A stretch of DNA of 31,512 bases, taken from the NCBI GenBank assembly GCA_023399465.1, contig JAEWPB010000035.1, positions 1-31,512 of the forward strand, given 5' to 3'. Position numbers and translations under genes: made by a program. The notes beneath the pieces are model-generated. The model was not told where the DNA came from, made no database searches, and worked only from the letters and a program-made list of their open reading frames with translations. Below, piece by piece: positions 1-7,336 of the stretch; positions within the stretch are counted from its first letter, which is position 1; every line of letters begins with the position of its first letter. The DNA is from Pseudomonadota bacterium (lineage in GTDB: Bacteria; Pseudomonadota; Alphaproteobacteria; Rhizobiales; Rhizobiaceae).

Positions 1-591
1 GCCAAGCACGGCCCGATCGGCGACGAGCGCGGCGATATCGCCTTCCAGCCTCAGATCTTCCGCGTGCAGCAGCCGACCACCGCGGCGGATCCGCCAGCGA
101 TCGCGGAACCGGGCCGAGGTGACCGCCTCCCCCATCGCCCGCCGGCCAATCAGCACGGCCTCGACGGCCAGGAACTCCGAAGTCTCGTCGAGCTCGACAT
201 CGAGCCGGCGGCTGAGCGCGGCATGATTGAAGACGATGGTCTCCTGCGGCAGCCAGTGCACCCGCGCGCCGGCGGCGACCGAAATCGCGGTCGAGACTTC
301 CGCCGGACCGGAACTGGAACGGTAGACCCGTTCGCAGGCCTGCGTCGTGGCGACCACCTGCGTTCCGGCCGGGGCGGTGACGGCCCAGTCGAGGCGATCA
401 CCACCGGTCAGACCGCCGGCGGTATTGATCATCACCGCTTCCATTTCCGGGGAATAGGTTTCCGGCAGGCGGATCTTGGCCGCTCCTTCCTGGAAGAGCC
501 GCGCCAGCCGGGTCCGTCCGGCGAAAGGCTTCGCCTCGAGAATCCCGTGTCCGCGTGCGCGCTGCGGCTTGCCGAATGCCAGCGCGCTCAT
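1..591 (-). CDS. ureD: Urease accessory protein UreD (5' part; gene runs off the window)
   Basis: UreD (UreH) forms the UreD-UreF-UreG chaperone complex that loads nickel into apo-urease in the cytoplasm. The minus-strand frame is open from the start to the window edge, giving 197 residues; the family is usually about 270-290, so the C-terminal third is missing. The segment NTAGGLTGGDRL near residues 56-67 is the UreD signature, and ACERVYRSSSG (about residues 85-95) also fits the family. The ATG at 591 was chosen because AGGA lies six bases upstream. An in-frame ATG at 615 is possible but has no clear ribosome site. In rhizobia ureD usually heads the ureDABC operon, so the structural genes probably lie beyond position 1. 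A sigma-54-like promoter is seen about 140 bases upstream. Confidence 0.93.
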   Translation of the reverse strand, partial: MSALAFGKPQRARGHGILEAKPFAGRTRLARLFQEGAAKIRLPETYSPEMEAVMINTAGGLTGGDRLDWAVTAPAGTQVVATTQACERVYRSSSGPAEVSTAISVAAGARVHWLPQETIVFNHAALSRRLDVELDETSEFLAVEAVLIGRRAMGEAVTSARFRDRWRIRRGGRLLHAEDLRLEGDIAALVADRAVLG

Positions 592-733
592 GGCCGTCCT
601 CGCCAAAGGCCGCATTCCGCACTTGCTGACGCCGGACCCGCACTTGGACAGAGGATCATGAGGCTCCCGATATTCGTTGTCATTGCCGCGTGCAGGCGTG
701 GTTCACCTTTCAAATGCGGATGTCAGGAACGAA

Positions 734-748
734 GCAATTCCCGTGCCG
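734..748 (-). promoter_or_regulatory. Candidate sigma-54 (-24/-12) promoter for ureD
   Basis: On the minus strand the sequence reads CGGCACGGGAATTGC, followed by TT. It matches the RpoN consensus TGGCACG-N4-TTGCW except for the first T, and keeps the diagnostic GG-N10-GC spacing. It points toward ureD and would give a leader of roughly 130 bases. Urease is commonly under NtrC/RpoN nitrogen control, which fits. I could not see a convincing NtrC enhancer site upstream. Confidence 0.5.
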
Positions 749-869
749 CACCGAAATCACCGGAGCCGGAAGCACCACGCCGTCCACCCGGGCGGCCAAA
801 CGCCAAAATATTAGGCAATTGCCATGGATCGCGGCAGCCCCCCATGCAGGGAGCCAAAACCGCTGCAAC

Positions 870-897
870 AAAAAAGCCCGGTACGAGACCGGGCTTT
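870..897 (-). terminator. Rho-independent terminator after livJ
   Basis: A perfect 10-base-pair stem (873-882 with 888-897) encloses a five-base loop. On the minus strand it is followed by a run of six T at 875-870. It lies about 24 bases past the livJ stop codon. Apart from the sigma-54-like site, the rest of 592-920 shows no gene on either strand. Confidence 0.9.
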
Positions 898-920
898 CCG
901 AGGCGAACCTCTGTTCGAAA

Positions 921-2036
921 TTACATTTCGAAGTAGCTGTACTTGCCGTCTTCGCCCTTCTTCCACTCGTACATGACGTAGTCCGGACGGGTGATGTCGC
1001 CCTTTTCGTCGAAGCTGAGGTCGCCGAGCGTGGTCTTGAACGGACCCTTGGCCTTGATTGCGTCGGCAACGGCCATCGGATCGTTCGAACCGGCAGCCTT
1101 GGCACCTTCAGCGATGACCTGAACGGCAGCGTAGGAGTAGAGGGTGTAGGCTTCCGGCTCGAAGCCGGCAGCGCGGAACTTCTCAACCAGTTCCTTGGCT
1201 TCCGGGCGCTTGCGCGGATCCGGGGCGAAGGTGTTGAGCGTGCCGTTTACGGCGTCGCCTGCGATCGAAGCGAGTTCGTTCGAAACGATACCGTCACCCG
1301 ACATCAGCACAGCCTTGAGGCCCTGGTCGGCCATCTGGCGGATGATCAGGCCAGCTTCGGTGTGCAGACCGCCCCAGTAAACCAGGCTGACGCCGGCTTC
1401 CTTCATCTTGGCGATGAGGGCCGAGAAGTCCTTTTCACCGGGGGTGATACCTTCGTAGACAACTTCAGTAACGCCGGCAGCGTTCATTGCCTTCTTGGTT
1501 TCATCGGCAAGGCCCTGACCGTACGGGGTCTTGTCATGAACGACGGCAATCTTGGCGTCCTTGAACTTGTCAGCGATGTAGGCACCGGCAACGGCGCCCT
1601 GCTGGTCGTCACGACCGCAGGTACGGAAGGTGTTCCACAGACCGCGCTCGGTGTAGACCGGGTTGGTCGCAGCCGGCGAGATTTCGAGAACGCCGTTTTC
1701 CGCGTAAACTTCGGAAGCCGGGATCGAAACGCCCGAGTTGAAGTGGCCAACGACGAACTTGACACCATCGGCAACGAACTTGTTGGCTACGGAAACGCCC
1801 TGCTTGGCATCCGAAACGTCGTCGCCGAGAACGATCTTGATCTGCTCGCCATTGATGCCGCCTGCAGCATTGATGTCGGCAGCAGCCTGTTCGGCACCCT
1901 TCTGAAGCTGTGCACCGAAGGCAGCGTTCGGACCGGTCATCGGGCCGCCGACGCCGATCAACAGGTCAGCCCATGCAGTGCCCGCAAAAGCGGTCAAAGC
2001 AGAAAACGCCACGGCCGACAGAAGAATCTTCTTCAT
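921..2036 (-). CDS. livJ: Periplasmic branched-chain amino-acid binding protein (LivJ/BraC type)
   Basis: Solute-binding protein that captures branched-chain and probably other amino acids in the periplasm and delivers them to the LivHMGF importer. It has 371 residues. Residues 1-23 form a classical Sec signal peptide (basic MKK, hydrophobic core, cut after AWA), and the rest is a type I periplasmic-binding fold (Peripla_BP_6). GHFNSGVSIPAS near residue 137 matches the ligand-binding loop of the family. The start is supported by GGGAG seven bases upstream. It is the last gene of the operon, 127 bases after the DUF6867-like gene. A TTGACA on the minus strand at 2167-2162 suggests an additional promoter, allowing the binding protein to be made in excess. 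Rhizobial BraC proteins are known for broad specificity, so the exact ligand is uncertain. Confidence 0.93.
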   Translation of the reverse strand: MKKILLSAVAFSALTAFAGTAWADLLIGVGGPMTGPNAAFGAQLQKGAEQAAADINAAGGINGEQIKIVLGDDVSDAKQGVSVANKFVADGVKFVVGHFNSGVSIPASEVYAENGVLEISPAATNPVYTERGLWNTFRTCGRDDQQGAVAGAYIADKFKDAKIAVVHDKTPYGQGLADETKKAMNAAGVTEVVYEGITPGEKDFSALIAKMKEAGVSLVYWGGLHTEAGLIIRQMADQGLKAVLMSGDGIVSNELASIAGDAVNGTLNTFAPDPRKRPEAKELVEKFRAAGFEPEAYTLYSYAAVQVIAEGAKAAGSNDPMAVADAIKAKGPFKTTLGDLSFDEKGDITRPDYVMYEWKKGEDGKYSYFEM

Positions 2037-2163
2037 GTTGTTACTCCCAGTTTTTGGGCGGGTATGGTTCCTTTATGTCCCGCGCAATACCCACCAACTT
2101 GTTGCGACGGAAAACTTTGTAATTCACGAGTGACGGCAATCTGTTCAAAGAAGAAGCGAGCTG

Positions 2164-2517
2164 TCAATCTTTCTTCTTGTACGAGAACGCCGAAGTACGC
2201 TCATAGAGCCAGTAGTAGTTGTTCACCATCTGGCTCGTGCGACGATAACGATACCCTGCCGTCGAGAAAACGAGAAGAATAGCGGTGTCTATCACATAGT
2301 AGAACGGGCTGATCATCGGCCCGGCAAACAGCGCGTAATGCAGGAAGCGCACTACCATGCCAAGCAGCAGCGTATAGGCCAGAACCGTTACATAGCTGTT
2401 CCAGCTCTCAGCTGCCGCGCGGCCGGTTCGCCACGCGGTCCACAGGCCGATCAACACCACTATCACGCGGATGATGGTGCGAACCCCGGTATCGCTTTCG
2501 AAAAATAGTCCTTGCAT
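2164..2517 (-). CDS. Small conserved membrane protein in the liv operon (DUF6867-like)
   Basis: Protein of 117 residues with about three hydrophobic segments (near residues 13-28, 44-63 and 70-87) and a basic C-terminus ending in KKKD. The pattern MQGL at the N-terminus, LLLGMVVRFLHYALF in the middle and YWLYERTSAFSYKKK at the end matches, from memory, the DUF6867 family of Hyphomicrobiales proteins found beside branched-chain amino-acid transporter genes. The function is unknown. It sits between livF (23 bases upstream) and livJ in the same direction and has a GAGGAG ribosome site, so it is very likely co-transcribed with the transporter. An accessory role in uptake is inference only. Confidence 0.85.
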   Translation of the reverse strand: MQGLFFESDTGVRTIIRVIVVLIGLWTAWRTGRAAAESWNSYVTVLAYTLLLGMVVRFLHYALFAGPMISPFYYVIDTAILLVFSTAGYRYRRTSQMVNNYYWLYERTSAFSYKKKD

Positions 2518-2540
2518 GTCGAAGTCTCCTCGTCCGGGTT

Positions 2541-3269
2541 CTAGTGGCGTCCACCTTCAAGATAGGCGGCGCGCACTTCCGGATTGGCCAGCAGCTCCGC
2601 ACCGGTTCCGCTCATGGTCACCTTGCCGTTGACCATGACATAGGCGCGGTCGGAAAGCCGAAGTGCCGCAAACGCGTTCTGCTCGACGAGGAACACGGTC
2701 AGCCCCTCATCCTGGTTGAGCTTCCTGATTGCCTCGAAGATGCCCTTGACGATCAGCGGTGCCAGGCCGAGCGACGGCTCGTCCAAGAGCAGGAGCTTCG
2801 GCCGCGCCATCAGTGCGCGCGCGATCGAAAGCATCTGCTGCTCGCCGCCGGAGAGCGTACCGCCACGCTGGTTCTGACGCTCCTTGAGGCGCGGGAAGAG
2901 CACGAACATCTTCTCCACGTCCTCGCTGAAGTACTTCAGGTTATCGAGGCTGGCACCCATCTGCAGGTTTTCCAGCACCGTCATGCGCGGGAAGATCCGG
3001 CGCCCTTCCGGCGACTGGGCAATACGCAGCCGGGCGATTTCGTGGGTCGGCATCTGGGTGATGTCACGGCCCTCGAAGATGACCTTGCCGGCACGCGCCT
3101 GCGGGCTGCCGCAGATGGTCATCATCAGCGTCGACTTGCCGGCGCCGTTGGCACCGATCAGACTGACGATTTCCCCCTGGTTGACCTCGACGTCGACGCC
3201 GGCGAGAGCCCGGATGCTGCCATAATAGGTCTCGACACCCTGGACCTTGAGAAGGTTCTGCCCCGCCAT
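2541..3269 (-). CDS. livF: Branched-chain amino-acid ABC transporter ATP-binding protein LivF (BraG)
   Basis: One of the two cytoplasmic ATPases that power the LivHMGF importer. The 242 residues are the normal LivF length. Walker A is GANGAGKST (residues 38-46), the signature is LSGGEQQ (about 138-144) and Walker B is LLLLDEP (about 158-164), followed by the switch His region after LVEQN. The ATG overlaps the livG stop codon by one base (TGATG), indicating translational coupling. Confidence 0.96.
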   Translation of the reverse strand: MAGQNLLKVQGVETYYGSIRALAGVDVEVNQGEIVSLIGANGAGKSTLMMTICGSPQARAGKVIFEGRDITQMPTHEIARLRIAQSPEGRRIFPRMTVLENLQMGASLDNLKYFSEDVEKMFVLFPRLKERQNQRGGTLSGGEQQMLSIARALMARPKLLLLDEPSLGLAPLIVKGIFEAIRKLNQDEGLTVFLVEQNAFAALRLSDRAYVMVNGKVTMSGTGAELLANPEVRAAYLEGGRH

Positions 3270-4144
3270 CAGTTCACGCCTCCCTCGAGGCCTTCGACCG
3301 TCGAAATCACTTCTTCCACTTCGTCATCCTCGACACCCAGATAGGCTGCAATCACCTTGGGATCGTTCTTCACTTCATCCGGCGTTCCGTCGGATATCTT
3401 CTGGCCGTACTCCAGCACCACGACGTGATCGGAGATCTCCATGACCACCGACATGTCGTGCTCGATCAGCAGCAGCGAGGTCCCGCTTTCGCTGCGGATG
3501 GCACGCAGGAGGGTGTTCAGTTCCAGCGATTCACGTGGGTTGAGGCCGGCCGCCGGTTCGTCCAGGCACAACAGTTCGGGACCGGTGCACATGGCGCGGG
3601 CGATTTCCAGCCGGCGCTGCGCGCCATAGGGAAGATCGCCGGCCGGGTCGTCGGCGCGGTCGGTCAGATCGGCCATGTCGAGCCAGTGGCGGGCGACCTC
3701 GATCGCCTTCTTGGCCTCGCTCTTGTAGTGGCCGATGCCGAGCAGGCCGAGCACCGTGTAACCGGATGCCTGCATCAGCTTGTTGTGCTGGGCGACCAGC
3801 AGGTTCTCGAGAACGGTCAGGCCGGTAAAGAGCCGGATGTTCTGGAACGTGCGGGCCACCTTCGCGGTCTTGGTGATCTCGAAATCATGCAACCGCTCGA
3901 GGAGATACTCCTCGCCGCCCTTCTGCTTCATCGTCAGCATGCCCATGGTGGGCTTGTAGAAGCCGGTGATGCAGTTGAAGACGGTGGTCTTGCCGGCCCC
4001 GTTCGGGCCGATAAGAGCGGTGATGTCGCCGCGTTTCACGTCGAAGGACAGGTCGTTGATGGCCATCAGACCACCGAACTTCATCGACAGATGCTCGACC
4101 TTGAGAATGGTATCGTTTGTCATTGCGTTCGTCTCTGGGCGCAT
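3269..4144 (-). CDS. livG: Branched-chain amino-acid ABC transporter ATP-binding protein LivG (BraF)
   Basis: Second ATPase of the importer, pairing with LivF. It has 291 residues. Walker A is GPNGAGKTT (about residues 46-54). The signature region is YGAQRRLEIARAM, the usual LivG variant of LSGGQ. Walker B is LLCLDEP. The C-terminus carries the extra BCA_ABC_TP_C segment typical of LivG. The ATG at 4144 shares one base with the livM stop (TGATG). A second in-frame ATG at 4123 gives MTNDTILKVE, which resembles other LivG N-termini, so the true start could be seven codons later. Confidence 0.95.
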   Translation of the reverse strand: MRPETNAMTNDTILKVEHLSMKFGGLMAINDLSFDVKRGDITALIGPNGAGKTTVFNCITGFYKPTMGMLTMKQKGGEEYLLERLHDFEITKTAKVARTFQNIRLFTGLTVLENLLVAQHNKLMQASGYTVLGLLGIGHYKSEAKKAIEVARHWLDMADLTDRADDPAGDLPYGAQRRLEIARAMCTGPELLCLDEPAAGLNPRESLELNTLLRAIRSESGTSLLLIEHDMSVVMEISDHVVVLEYGQKISDGTPDEVKNDPKVIAAYLGVEDDEVEEVISTVEGLEGGVN

Positions 4145-5532
4145 CAGCCGTGCCCTTCCTTCGTGTAGCTGCCGGAAACACTCTTGCGTTCCTTGAGGAA
4201 GGCGGTCGGTTCTCGGCTTCCCACAAATCCGCGGGGCTTGAAGAGCATGACGATGACCATGGCGACGCCGAAGATCAGCATGCGGTAGAGTTCCGGCGTG
4301 AAGTCGGGCCCGAAGATGACCTTCAGGAACTCCATCTCGCGCAGCAGTTCGGTGCCGCCGACCATCACCACCGCGGCAATCGCGATGCCGACCAGCGAGC
4401 CCATGCCGCCGAGAACGACGATGGCAAGAACCACGGCGGACTCGAGGAACACGAAGGATTCCGGCGATACAAAGCCCTGGCGGGCGGCGAAGAACGAGCC
4501 GGCGAAGCCGCCGAACATCGCGCCCGTGGCAAATGCCGAAAGCTTGGTGGTCACCGTGTTGATGCCGAGCGAACGGCAGGCGATCTCGTCTTCACGCAAG
4601 GCTTCCCAGGCACGACCGATCGGCATCCGGCGAAGACGGATGGTGACATAGGCCGTGAGCAGGCAAAGCGCGACGATCAGATAGAAAAGGAAGATCTTGT
4701 AGTAGGCCGACGACATCGGCAGGCCGAACGTCCGGGCAAAGCCTTCCGGCGAAGCGTCGAACTTGATGCCGAACAGCGTCGCCTTCTGGATGCCGGAAAT
4801 ACCGAACGTGCCCTTGGTCAGGTCGGTCCAGTTGATCAGCACCAGGCGGATGATTTCACCGAATGCCAGCGTCACGATGGCGAGGTAGTCGCCGCGCAGA
4901 CGCAGAACCGGGAAGCCGAGGATGACGCCCCACATCGCGGCGAGGACGCCGGCAATCGGCAGCAGCAGCCAGAACGACAGGCCGAAGTGGGCCGACAGCA
5001 GCGCATAGGAATAGGCGCCGACCGCGTAGAAGGCCACGTAGCCGAGGTCGAGCAGGCCGGCGAGACCGACGACGATGTTCAGACCCCAGGCCAGCATCAC
5101 GTAGATGAGGATCTGGATACCGAAGTTGTCGACGAACTTCAGCGAGCCCTGCACGCCGAAGATCGATAACACGACCGGCGGATAGAGCAGCAGCGCGGCG
5201 ATCGCGATCTTGGTATAGTGCTTGTTGAAGAAGGTCTGCTCGACCTGGACGATCTTCTCCTCCGCCGCCTTGGCGGCCTTGCGGGTCGCCAGCCACGGCT
5301 GGACGAAGACGACGCCGACGAAGCGTCCGATCGCGGCAATCGCGATGAACGTCGCCAGTAGCCCCCAGCGCGTTACCAGCACGAGTTCGTTGAGGATGTT
5401 CTGCTCGGTCTTCAGACCGACGAAGAGGACGAAAAGACCAGCGGCGACGAGCCCGGCAAACAGTCCTTCCTTCAAGCCACGCTGGATGAGATTTCCATCG
5501 GACTTGACGGTTGCAATAGTTGTATCTGCCAT
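4144..5532 (-). CDS. livM: Branched-chain amino-acid ABC transporter permease LivM (BraE)
   Basis: Inner-membrane permease that pairs with LivH to form the transport channel. It has 462 residues. It has a roughly 130-residue N-terminal extension with two to three membrane segments ahead of the core BPD_transp_2 domain, as in long LivM proteins. The cytoplasmic coupling loop is recognisable as RRMPIGRAWEALREDEIACRSLGIN near residue 312. It lies four bases after livH and is coupled to livG. Confidence 0.95.
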   Translation of the reverse strand: MADTTIATVKSDGNLIQRGLKEGLFAGLVAAGLFVLFVGLKTEQNILNELVLVTRWGLLATFIAIAAIGRFVGVVFVQPWLATRKAAKAAEEKIVQVEQTFFNKHYTKIAIAALLLYPPVVLSIFGVQGSLKFVDNFGIQILIYVMLAWGLNIVVGLAGLLDLGYVAFYAVGAYSYALLSAHFGLSFWLLLPIAGVLAAMWGVILGFPVLRLRGDYLAIVTLAFGEIIRLVLINWTDLTKGTFGISGIQKATLFGIKFDASPEGFARTFGLPMSSAYYKIFLFYLIVALCLLTAYVTIRLRRMPIGRAWEALREDEIACRSLGINTVTTKLSAFATGAMFGGFAGSFFAARQGFVSPESFVFLESAVVLAIVVLGGMGSLVGIAIAAVVMVGGTELLREMEFLKVIFGPDFTPELYRMLIFGVAMVIVMLFKPRGFVGSREPTAFLKERKSVSGSYTKEGHG

Positions 5533-5536
5533 GTGC

Positions 5537-6439
5537 TTATACCTTCTCGACTTCCGGACGTCCGAGAATACCCGACGGCTTGAAGATCAGCGCGAATGCG
5601 AGAATGCCGAAGGTCGCAACATCCTTGTAGTCGATGGTGAAGTATGCCGACCACAGCGCCTCGATGAGGCCGATCAGGATACCGCCAAGCACCGCACCGG
5701 GAAGTGAGCCAATTCCGCCGAGAACAGCGGCCGTAAAGGCCTTCACGCCCGGAATGAAGCCGTCGTTGAACGATACCACGCCATAATACATCAGGTACAT
5801 GGTACCGGCGACAGCCGCGAGACCTGCACCCATGATGAAGGTGATCGAGACGGTGCGATCGACGTCGATGCCGAGCAGCGCCGCCATCTTGCGGTCCTGC
5901 TGGGTGGCGCGCTGGGCGCGTCCGAGCGGCGTGCGATTGACGATGTACCAGAAGATCGAAAGCAGCACGACGGTGACCAGGATGATGATGATCTGCTTGA
6001 GCGAGATCGTGATGGCGCCGAAGTGGTAGACCGAGTTGACCAGCGGCGGGATCGGCTTGTTGCGCGGGCCCTGGGTAACCTGGATGAAGTTGGACAGGGC
6101 GATCGACATGCCGATCGCGGTGATCAGCGGCGCAAGCCGGAACGAACCGCGCAGCGGCCGGTAGGCGACCCGTTCGATCGTCCAGTTCCAAAGCCCGGTG
6201 ATTGCCATCGCCACGACCATCATCAGCAGCAGCATGAGCGCTACCGGGAGGCCGGCGACAAACGTGGTGAGGATCAGAAAGACGATCATGGCAGCAAAGC
6301 CGCCGAGCATGAAGATATCGCCGTGGGCGAAGTTGATCATACCGATGATGCCATAGACCATCGTGTAGCCAATAGCGATGAGGCCATAGATCGACCCGAG
6401 AGTCAGCCCGTTAATGAGCTGCTGGATGAAATATTCCAT
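5537..6439 (-). CDS. livH: Branched-chain amino-acid ABC transporter permease LivH (BraD)
   Basis: First gene of the liv operon and partner permease of LivM. It has 300 residues, the usual length, with about eight hydrophobic segments. The N-terminus contains GLTLGSIYGLIAIGYTMVYG, the hallmark start of LivH. The coupling loop is TPLGRAQRATQQDRKMAALLGID near residues 170-192. GGGGAAGG stands just upstream of the ATG. A stable hairpin lies in the leader immediately before the ribosome site. Confidence 0.95.
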   Translation of the reverse strand: MEYFIQQLINGLTLGSIYGLIAIGYTMVYGIIGMINFAHGDIFMLGGFAAMIVFLILTTFVAGLPVALMLLLMMVVAMAITGLWNWTIERVAYRPLRGSFRLAPLITAIGMSIALSNFIQVTQGPRNKPIPPLVNSVYHFGAITISLKQIIIILVTVVLLSIFWYIVNRTPLGRAQRATQQDRKMAALLGIDVDRTVSITFIMGAGLAAVAGTMYLMYYGVVSFNDGFIPGVKAFTAAVLGGIGSLPGAVLGGILIGLIEALWSAYFTIDYKDVATFGILAFALIFKPSGILGRPEVEKV

Positions 6440-6452
6440 ATGCCTTCCCCTG

Positions 6453-6478
6453 GACGCAGTCTGAATGCCAGCTGCGTC
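6453..6478 (-). promoter_or_regulatory. Hairpin in the livH 5' leader
   Basis: GACGCAG at 6453-6459 pairs perfectly with CTGCGTC at 6472-6478. After one bulged base the stem continues with CTG/CAG, leaving a five-base AATGC loop. That gives ten base pairs only about 13 bases upstream of the livH start codon, next to the Shine-Dalgarno sequence. It has no T run, so it is not a classical terminator. It may affect translation or message stability. Confidence 0.45.
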
Positions 6479-6770
6479 TCTTGTTGTATTCCCGTTATGG
6501 GATTTTACACGGGGTCAATTCCATACCCGTTTCAAATGAAATGTGAAGCCCTAAAGGTTTTCACCACCTAGTTTCCCGCCATTTTATCCCAAGTTGGCGA
6601 ATTCCAAATCACGAACGCTACAAATTCGGCATGAAGTGACGAAAAAATCACCGATCGGTACGCAGATGAACTTGAACGTCACTAGCGGTTTAAAGATGAG
6701 AGCCTTTGGCACAATCTGAACAAGTATAGTCCTGTTTGCGCCACCAGCGGACAGCAGATGTTGCCGCCGA
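6479..6770. other. Intergenic region between soxG and livH
   Basis: About 290 AT-richer bases containing no plausible gene on either strand. The livH promoter must lie here, but no -35/-10 pair is convincing. There is an imperfect inverted repeat TTGG-N6-CCAA at 6594-6607, a possible operator. No clear terminator for soxG was seen. Confidence 0.4.
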
Positions 6771-7325
6771 TCAGTCCGCGAAGCCCGCCGTAAGCTCGAA
6801 TTCGCGGCCCATTTCGAGAATTTCCTCGAATGCCCCGAGAGCAAGCGAGCGGCCGACGACGATCTCGAACCGATCCGCCCCGGTACGGGCGAGATTGGCG
6901 CTGACGCGCGCAATGAGGGCATTGGTCGACCGGCCGACGGGGAAGACATCGCGATGCACGTCGACCGCGACGCATTTGGCGAGGATGCGGCGGACGTTCG
7001 GCCCCTCGAGGCAGAGCAGCACCTGCGCATCGCTGCTATCGATGACCGAAACGGCCGGACCGGTTCGCGTCGCAATCTCCGCGACCAGTTCGTCGGCGCC
7101 AAGTTCGAGCGACACGACAAACCATTGGCCCGGGCCGACGACCCTTGCCGAAGCCTGCGGGATCGCCTGCAAGGCAGCATCGGCCGCGGCCTCATGGCCG
7201 GCAGGGGCGAGCGCGCTGACGATCGCCGGACGCCGGGGGATCGACAGGTGGTCGATGCCGGCGAACGAGGAAAAACCGGAGACGCGGCCTTCGAGAGCAT
7301 GGCGATGGTTCAGTGCTGGTGCCAT
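6771..7325 (-). CDS. soxG: Sarcosine oxidase gamma subunit SoxG
   Basis: Small structural subunit of heterotetrameric sarcosine oxidase. It has 184 residues when started at the ATG at 7325 (MAPALNHRHALEG), which lies 11 bases after the soxA stop. The open frame extends 20 codons upstream into soxA, but that part is arginine-rich and out of character. The fold resembles the glycine-cleavage T-protein family, with GPGQWFVVSLE near residue 63 and LCLEGPNVRRILAKC near residue 103. Its position as last gene after soxB, soxD and soxA is the canonical order. Identity rests on weak family similarity plus this very strong context. Confidence 0.92.
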   Translation of the reverse strand: MAPALNHRHALEGRVSGFSSFAGIDHLSIPRRPAIVSALAPAGHEAAADAALQAIPQASARVVGPGQWFVVSLELGADELVAEIATRTGPAVSVIDSSDAQVLLCLEGPNVRRILAKCVAVDVHRDVFPVGRSTNALIARVSANLARTGADRFEIVVGRSLALGAFEEILEMGREFELTAGFAD

Positions 7326-7336
7326 GGTGGCGTTCC

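Noticed and set aside
690..2282. Long plus-strand open frame opposite livJ (530 codons)
   Set aside because: It is the complement of livJ, whose signal peptide, ribosome site and terminator are clear. The plus-strand product matches no family.
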